Shown here one piece after another: positions 33,938 to 38,202 of a stretch of DNA of 38,202 nt. The translations under genes and the position numbers were made by a program. Origin of the DNA: Phycisphaerales bacterium (GTDB lineage: Bacteria; Planctomycetota; Phycisphaerae; Phycisphaerales; SM1A02); assembly GCA_028278245.1 (NCBI GenBank), contig JANQEQ010000050.1, positions 1-38,202 of the forward strand, written 5' to 3'. The notes beneath the pieces are model-generated. The model did no database searches, had not been told where the DNA came from, and saw nothing but the letters and a program-made list of their open reading frames with translations. Position 1 is the stretch's first letter; the number at the start of each line of letters is the position of its first letter.

Positions 33938-33961
33938 CCCCGATCCATATCGGGGTTTTTC
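33938..33961 (+). terminator. Rho-independent terminator of the DUF1579-like gene
   Basis: CCCCGAT-CCAT-ATCGGGG followed by TTTTT, 57 bp after the stop. It is a textbook intrinsic terminator. Confidence 0.85.
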
Positions 33962-34049
33962 GTCATGGATTCGTCTGAAATGCTTGCCTGAACGGTGTAT
34001 AGTTTGGCCATGTCAGATTCGATGTTCGCCCACACCCCTGAGAACAAAC

Positions 34050-35114
34050 ATGAATGCAACTACTGAAGATCCTGTTTCCCTGATCCTCCCCAATTTCAAC
34101 AATGCGCCGATTCTCGATCTCTTCTTCGAACGCATTCTGCAGAACACCAGCTACCGCAACTACCAGTTGATCGTGGTCGATGACGGCTCGACTGACAACA
34201 GCGTCGAAGTCATCAAGCGATGGGAGCAGTCCGGCAAATTCGATAACTTTACGCTCATCGTCAAGCCACACGCCGGCACCGGTGATTCATTCAATCGCGC
34301 TTTGGAAATCGCAGAGGGCAAACTGTTTGTTCGCCTCGATGGTGACGCAACCATCGAATCATCAGACTGGCTCACCAGAATGGTCAATTTCTACAACTCT
34401 GATGAGCGTGTCGGCATGGTTGTGGCCAAGATCGTCTTTGACAGTGGGAAATTACATTCTGCAGGACGCATGGTCGTCTGCCCGGAAGGTTTGCACGACC
34501 GTGGCGCTACCATTACCGAACCGGTCGGCAAACGCACCTTTGATAACAACGTGATCCGCACGACAAATCATCAGCAATACGATGATATCTGTGAAGTCGA
34601 TACCGCACTTGCCGTCTGTACCATATTCTCGCGCGAGGATCTCGACGCACTCGGTGGCATCGACACCGGCTACGCGCCCGTCTGGCTTGATGATGATGAC
34701 TTCGGCCTGAGTATTCGCACCCTCGGTAAAAAGGTGTATTACTTCCCCGAGGTCTTCGTCCTGCATCGAATCTCACAACGCAACCGGCGTGACACCGGCA
34801 AGGGACAAAAGTTACTCTCAGCGCAAACCATTCAGAAAGCCGCCTGTCGATTCCGAAATGTTGTCCTGCGCTCGAAGAACCGTGAGTGGAATCCCTGGCG
34901 AATGAATATCCTCCGCTCACATTACGCCTACTGGGAAAAGAAATGGGGCTTCAATCCCTGCAATCCGAATATGGATTACATCCTCGACCGCTACGCAGAT
35001 ACCGAAGTGTGCTGGAATTATGATGATGCGCGCAAAGCACAAGGCAAGGAAATCGTGCGTAATTATCTCGCGACCCACGAAGCCCCGAAAGTCACCGCCC
35101 CCGCAGCATTATAA
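34050..35114 (+). CDS. Family 2 glycosyltransferase
   Basis: A 354-residue protein from the ATG at 34050; longer in-frame starts extend into poor sequence. It has the GT-A motifs VSLILPNFNNAPILD, IVVDDGSTDNS (nucleotide-binding DDGS), RLDGDATIESSDWL (metal-binding DxD-type) and VWLDDDDFGLSIRTLGKKVYYFPEVFVLH (ED-like base region). No membrane helix is seen, so it acts in the cytoplasm or peripherally. The donor and acceptor sugar cannot be told. No other sugar genes are next to it; it converges with the selenoprotein gene with only 11 bp between. Confidence 0.87.
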   Translation: MNATTEDPVSLILPNFNNAPILDLFFERILQNTSYRNYQLIVVDDGSTDNSVEVIKRWEQSGKFDNFTLIVKPHAGTGDSFNRALEIAEGKLFVRLDGDATIESSDWLTRMVNFYNSDERVGMVVAKIVFDSGKLHSAGRMVVCPEGLHDRGATITEPVGKRTFDNNVIRTTNHQQYDDICEVDTALAVCTIFSREDLDALGGIDTGYAPVWLDDDDFGLSIRTLGKKVYYFPEVFVLHRISQRNRRDTGKGQKLLSAQTIQKAACRFRNVVLRSKNREWNPWRMNILRSHYAYWEKKWGFNPCNPNMDYILDRYADTEVCWNYDDARKAQGKEIVRNYLATHEAPKVTAPAAL

Positions 35115-35125
35115 CTGCATGTAGT

Positions 35126-35344
35126 TTAATTCCTGATCAACTCCGTCACTTCATTCGGCTCGGGGAATCGGCCGGTCTGCGCTTTGGAATACACCAATTT
35201 GCCATCCACGATCACATCAAAGATGCCTCCGCCTCCCGCAACCAGATTCGCCTGCACATCTAATGCCTGCTGCAATTCATCCGCCAAACTGGCGGCTGTG
35301 GGTTCATAGTTTCATTCCGAACAGTAGTGGATATCAATCTTCAT
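35126..35344 (-). CDS. SelW/Rdx-like selenoprotein with in-frame UGA
   Basis: A 72-codon gene if the TGA at 35312-35314 is read as selenocysteine (U11). The ATG at 35344 has AAGGAA about 9 bases upstream. The N-terminus is MKIDIHYCSE-U-NYEPTAASL: a thioredoxin-like CxxU redox motif after the first strand, then the family's YxPxA helix. Later come AGGGGIFDVIVDGKLVYSK and TGRFPEPNEVTEL, the Rdx/SelW signature GGGFDV...VDG...LVxSK...GRFP. Downstream of the UGA lies CCGCCAGTTTGGCGG, a 6-bp stem with loop GTT, fitting a bacterial SECIS. Stopping at UGA would give a useless 10-residue peptide, while the remainder conserves the family fold, so read-through is well supported. Confidence 0.85.
35281..35295 (-). 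promoter_or_regulatory. Candidate bacterial SECIS hairpin
   Basis: On the minus strand a perfect stem CCGCCA/TGGCGG closes a 3-base loop GTT with G first. The stem begins 16 nt after the UGA and the loop 22 nt after it, within the range I recall for bSECIS elements. No other structure competes strongly. It is part of the coding sequence, as bacterial SECIS elements are. Confidence 0.75.
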
Positions 35345-35483
35345 GGTCGATCGTTCCTTATCTGATTCAGTTACTGCATTTTAGTCACCGCACGTCACTC
35401 CCGCCACATCGCCCCGGGTTTCTTCATCATCATGATGTGTCTACATTCTTGCTCCCCGCCCCTGACATCACTATCCTCTTGAC

Positions 35484-36200
35484 GTGGGCATTTCCTATCC
35501 AAATCCGCCGCCGCTTGCGACACTCAACCAACAATCGTCCTGGCATAACCGCGCACACCACATCGACCGTTCCGCCTGCATCGAACTGCGCGCCTCGGAA
35601 GTGTGGCCGTACACAAATCTGCGCGCCTACCGTCGTCGATCGCCCGGCTTGGAAGCTTTCGCAACCTTCACCATCACCGCACACAAACTCCACGAACTCC
35701 ACAACAAACGACTCCCCTTCCAACTCATCGGCGATCACCGCACTGCCAAATCCAACGCGATGAAGTCATCAACTTCTCCCCCAAGCCGGGGTAGAGCGCA
35801 GCGCCGCCCCGGGTATCTTCACTCCAACCCCAACCGCGGCGCTTCACGCACAAAAATACTCGGCCTGTGGTACGACTGGACACAAACCCTGCGCATCGAA
35901 CGCCACCGTCTCCACGAACGCCTCGCCCAACACTTCTTCATCTGCCCCGATTGCAAACACAAATTTCGCAAACTCTTCATGCCGCTCTGCACTGAAGCCG
36001 AAGCGCGTGATGCCGACCTCGCCGAAGATTGGCTGAACCTGCTCGAAGAGTACCGCTCATCATCTCGCCGCCCGCTCCCACCTGACCTGATGCAATACCG
36101 CGCCCAACTCACCGACCGCTACGGCATCCTCTTCCTCAACCACGGCCGCCGCCTCCTCTGCCGCAATTGCCTCAACCTCTCCTACGGCCAAGTTAGATAA
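35484..36200 (+). CDS. C-terminal zinc-ribbon protein with inserted repeat
   Basis: A 238-residue reading frame with GTG at 35484; the start is uncertain. The C-terminal half carries a split zinc ribbon: FFICPDCKHKFRKLFMP and, about 65 residues later, RRLLCRNCLNLSYGQ. This recalls a common family of uncharacterised bacterial proteins ending in CPxC...CRxCxxLxY, often near mobile DNA. In the middle (about residues 100-113) the frame crosses a 42-bp palindromic repeat whose other copy is extragenic (32159-32200). The insert is 14 codons long and leaves the frame open. It is close to the RAYT. Confidence 0.55.
   Translation: MGISYPNPPPLATLNQQSSWHNRAHHIDRSACIELRASEVWPYTNLRAYRRRSPGLEAFATFTITAHKLHELHNKRLPFQLIGDHRTAKSNAMKSSTSPPSRGRAQRRPGYLHSNPNRGASRTKILGLWYDWTQTLRIERHRLHERLAQHFFICPDCKHKFRKLFMPLCTEAEARDADLAEDWLNLLEEYRSSSRRPLPPDLMQYRAQLTDRYGILFLNHGRRLLCRNCLNLSYGQVR
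35782..35823 (+). repeat. CCGGGG palindromic repeat, copy inside a gene
   Basis: Nearly identical to the copy at 32159-32200 (AGCCGGGGTAGAG, GCGCCGCCCCGGG, TCTTCAC). CCGGGG and CCCCGG pair, and the middle AGCGCAGCGC can fold further. It is read in frame as the amino-acid stretch SRGRAQRRPGYLHS. Confidence 0.75.
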
Positions 36201-36216
36201 TCTATTCCTACCCGTC

Positions 36217-36364
36217 CCCGGGGTGTATTCACCCCGGGCTAAATATCTTCAATTCAAAATACTTAGCCCTCCGTGAATACACGGGGGGATCTCCATTCCC
36301 TACATACTTAGCCCCCCATGAACACATGGGGGGCATCTTCAAACCCCACAAACACACGGGGGCT
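36217..36364. repeat. REP-like cluster on the left of the RAYT
   Basis: Unit 36217-36242 is CCCGGGGTG-TATT-CACCCCGGG then CTAA. Unit 36263-36288 is TTAGCCCTCCGTG-AATA-CACGGGGGG. Unit 36308-36334 is TTA then GCCCCCCATG-AACA-CATGGGGGGC. A shorter degenerate unit follows at 36343-36364 (CCCCACAAACACACGGGGGC). The first is opposite in orientation to the others. The region between genes (36201-36369) holds nothing else. Confidence 0.85.
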
Positions 36365-36369
36365 GTATT

Positions 36370-36864
36370 TTACAAAATCGTCATATCAATAAATTCCCAC
36401 GGCCGTGCCGGCAAACCATGCTCTTCATTATGCCTTTCGACATATCGAATTCTGCGTCTGACCGATTCCTCATCAAAACAATATTGCTTGTCATACCCCT
36501 CGGTCCATATCGGTTGATTTGGTTGCAATCCCCACCGCACCGCATCTTTCGCACATTTGATGACACGACCAACCGGAACCGATGTCGCTTTGATCACAAA
36601 ATGCACGTGCCACGTTTGAACCGTCATCGCCAGGATTTGTTGTTCCAATCGTTGGATTAATGACTGACCAATCCATTGACCAACGTTCATCAATTGATCA
36701 GTTGGTAAACGGAACACGGGATGTTTCAATCGTACACGATCTGCATCTTCCAGTTCCGGGTTAGGCGGATAAATCACACCATCATCAACCCAGCCGCGTG
36801 CATCGCCTCGCAACCATGTTCCGTATGTCGTCATGGTGATCATAATCGCCAGTGTGTCACTCAT
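36370..36864 (-). CDS. REP-associated tyrosine transposase (RAYT, Y1/HUH family)
   Basis: A 164-residue protein of the IS200/TnpA-REP type. The HUH metal motif is W85-H86-V87-H88 in QTWHVHFVI and the catalytic tyrosine is Tyr141 in RRRIRYVERHNEEHGL. It is followed by a short tail, without the long C-terminal extension of IS200/IS605 relatives. The TTYGTWLRGDARGW start is typical of this group. RAYTs nick single-stranded DNA at REP hairpins and are thought to spread them, but usually stay single-copy genes. It is flanked by REP-like hairpins, one only 15 bp upstream of the start codon. Confidence 0.88.
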   Translation of the reverse strand: MSDTLAIMITMTTYGTWLRGDARGWVDDGVIYPPNPELEDADRVRLKHPVFRLPTDQLMNVGQWIGQSLIQRLEQQILAMTVQTWHVHFVIKATSVPVGRVIKCAKDAVRWGLQPNQPIWTEGYDKQYCFDEESVRRRIRYVERHNEEHGLPARPWEFIDMTIL

Positions 36865-36878
36865 TACCGCACCACATT

Positions 36879-36905
36879 GCCCCGAGTGTATTCACTCGGG
36901 GCTAA
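36879..36905. repeat. REP-like hairpin just upstream of the RAYT start
   Basis: GCCCCGAGTG-TATT-CACTCGGGGC followed by TAA, 15 bp before the RAYT ATG. The TTAG side points into the REP cluster. On the RAYT transcript this hairpin would sit in the leader and could limit translation. Confidence 0.85.
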
Positions 36906-36952
36906 CTACACAATACACACTCATCCAAAACTACTTCGCTCCCCGTGATTAT

Positions 36953-37084
36953 TTAGCCCCCCATGAATACATGGGGGGCCTCTTCAATTCAATGAACACA
37001 CGGGGCCATGTCACATTTCCCACCTATTTAGCCCCCAGTGAATACACTGGGGGCCACTCCTTTACCCCGTCAACACACGGGGGG
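36953..37084. repeat. REP-like cluster on the right of the RAYT
   Basis: Full units are 36956-36979 (GCCCCCCATG-AATA-CATGGGGGGC) and 37031-37054 (GCCCCCAGTG-AATA-CACTGGGGGC), each preceded by TTTA. Each is followed by a shorter, AACACACGGGG-type half unit (about 36990-37010 and 37064-37084). The repeat unit is therefore a full hairpin plus a half hairpin about 75 bp long, present at least twice here and once at left. Confidence 0.8.
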
Positions 37085-37142
37085 CATCATTACCCTCGAG
37101 CTTGCCCGGGGTTTTGGTTTCAATTGATTTGCACCATCACAC

Positions 37143-37736
37143 CTAAATCTGTGATCCATCTTGTGGCCATTTCATCATTCCACGTTCCTTTGGGTGCGCT
37201 GCACCTTCTTTATCACGCCATTCGAATTCGACTTCAAGTTTAAAATTGTAAAGCTTAGCAAGATAACGGGCTTCTTCCCAAGCATTATTCGATGAACGAT
37301 TCTGTACGGAAATTTCACCGGTGCGAACTGGTTTATACCCATCCCAACGATACTCGCCTTCCCTGACATTAGAAAATGTTTTTGTTCTAAAACTCTCAAA
37401 ATCTCCTTCAATCTCAAATCCTTGGCGATTGGCCTCACGCAATAGTTCGTTCCAATCAGCAACCCTTTCGCCATTGATGTATGCACCAAGAACCTTTGTG
37501 TGCGTTAGATCTGGTGGCGATATCGCTGGAAATTGATTTGCTGTCTTTGTTGTATTCTGTTTCTTGAGAATGGTCGATTTACCATTTGATTCTTGATTGT
37601 TTCCCGTCTTCTCATCGAATTTATCAAGAAGATCAAGTATGTGGTTAATCGCTTTGTCTTGCGTAGTGTCAACGAATGGCCGTGCATGAAGTGCAAGTCG
37701 TTCTTGTGTTCTTTCTGATATTCGTATGACTGGCAT
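37143..37736 (-). CDS. Hypothetical protein with RHH-like N-terminus
   Basis: A 197-residue protein whose ATG at 37736 follows AGGGAGA by about 7 bases. The N-terminus IRISERTQERLALHARPFVDTTQDKAINHILDLLD resembles the ribbon-helix-helix-type domain seen on some phage and restriction-linked proteins. A polar linker (45-70) leads to a domain (75-197) with TKVLGAYINGERVADWNELLREA, GEISVQNRSSNNAWEEARYLAKLY and LEVEFEWRDKEGAAHP. I have seen similar C-terminal domains of unknown function, from memory only. It might bind DNA. It has a strong promoter of its own, and low GC unlike the T2SS genes. Confidence 0.65.
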   Translation of the reverse strand: MPVIRISERTQERLALHARPFVDTTQDKAINHILDLLDKFDEKTGNNQESNGKSTILKKQNTTKTANQFPAISPPDLTHTKVLGAYINGERVADWNELLREANRQGFEIEGDFESFRTKTFSNVREGEYRWDGYKPVRTGEISVQNRSSNNAWEEARYLAKLYNFKLEVEFEWRDKEGAAHPKERGMMKWPQDGSQI

Positions 37737-37787
37737 GACAGGATCTCCCTATTGATTTGTTCTATGTGTAACAGTGTAATCAAATAA

Positions 37788-37815
37788 ATCATAATGCTTC
37801 ATATACTCGTGTCAA
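37788..37815 (-). promoter_or_regulatory. Sigma-70-type promoter for the RHH-like gene
   Basis: On the minus strand TTGACA (37810-37815) and TATGAT (37788-37793) are separated by 16 bp, about 50 bp upstream of the start codon. It is one of the clearest housekeeping-type promoters in the window. Confidence 0.7.
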
Positions 37816-37908
37816 CCACATTTTTACGTAATTTTGTCGAATTAAAAAATATAACCCTATCATATACCAAACATTCGACGCTTTTTGAATGATCCCTACC
37901 CAAAAAGA

Positions 37909-37942
37909 CAACACCCCCGATTCGTGATGAAACGGGGGTGAT
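37909..37942 (-). terminator. Terminator after the 16S rRNA gene
   Basis: On the minus strand CACCCCCG and CGGGGGTG form a stem with a 13-base loop and are followed by TTGTCTTTTTGG. It lies about 190 nt after the 3' end of 16S rRNA, where an internal transcribed spacer and 23S gene would otherwise begin. Confidence 0.7.

Positions 37943-38202
<260 letters not shown>

Noticed and set aside
36217..37084. Repeated GC-rich units that look like a CRISPR array
   Set aside because: Repeats are hairpins with varying sequence, unequal spacing and both orientations, and a transposase lies between them. No cas gene is seen. They are REP-like elements.
36833..37243. Plus-strand frame of 136 residues across the REP cluster
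   Set aside because: It is translated from repeat hairpins and the antisense of two real genes.

Overview
The window looks like chromosomal DNA of a planctomycete, most likely of the Phycisphaerae type. The evidence is a cluster of traits rather than one marker: a secreted protease ending in a two-repeat dockerin-like tail, a type II secretion system (T2SS) built from PilM/N/O/P-like assembly proteins, two bactofilin-like genes, a 16S rRNA 3' end followed by its own terminator with no 23S or tRNA in sight, and several families of short palindromic repeats. This placement is an inference and was not tested against a database.

Layout. 1-7150: a cut-off bactofilin and a zinc-ribbon bactofilin-like gene, a STAS anti-sigma antagonist, a VOC/glyoxalase-fold protein, an orphan urocanate hydratase (hutU), a secretable nuclease-fold (EEP) protein, a 450-bp island of at least five different repeats, a small lipoprotein, a decayed gene pair, and a SixA-like phosphatase. 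7294-10293: a DUF255/thioredoxin protein fused to a DsbD-like domain, and a short asparaginase-fold protein. 10317-24530, all on the minus strand: one T2SS operon in the order E, F, G, H, I, J, K, L(PilM-N), M(PilO), C(PilP), D, then a lipoprotein, with stop/start overlaps at many junctions. A secreted helical protein lies just upstream of gspE. 26282-29912: an Lrp/AsnC regulator and a large secreted HExxH protease, a plausible T2SS client. 30168-35114: smpB, a GGDEF protein with a degenerate receiver, a short-chain dehydrogenase, a DUF1579-like secreted protein and a family 2 glycosyltransferase.

35126-38202 holds the most interesting material. At 35126-35344 (minus) lies a 72-residue SelW/Rdx-like protein whose redox motif reads Cys-Ser-Glu-UGA. 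The UGA is followed at the expected distance by a perfect 6-bp stem with a GTT loop, as expected for a bacterial SECIS. I call it a selenoprotein that ordinary ORF calling splits or misses. Next comes a zinc-ribbon protein carrying an in-frame palindromic repeat. It is followed by a RAYT (REP-associated tyrosine transposase) flanked on both sides by REP-like hairpins whose stems covary while the AATA/TATT loop stays fixed. The same REP family appears as an inverted pair after smpB. The window closes with a ribbon-helix-helix-like protein of unknown role behind a strong promoter, a terminator, and the 3' end of 16S rRNA on the minus strand.
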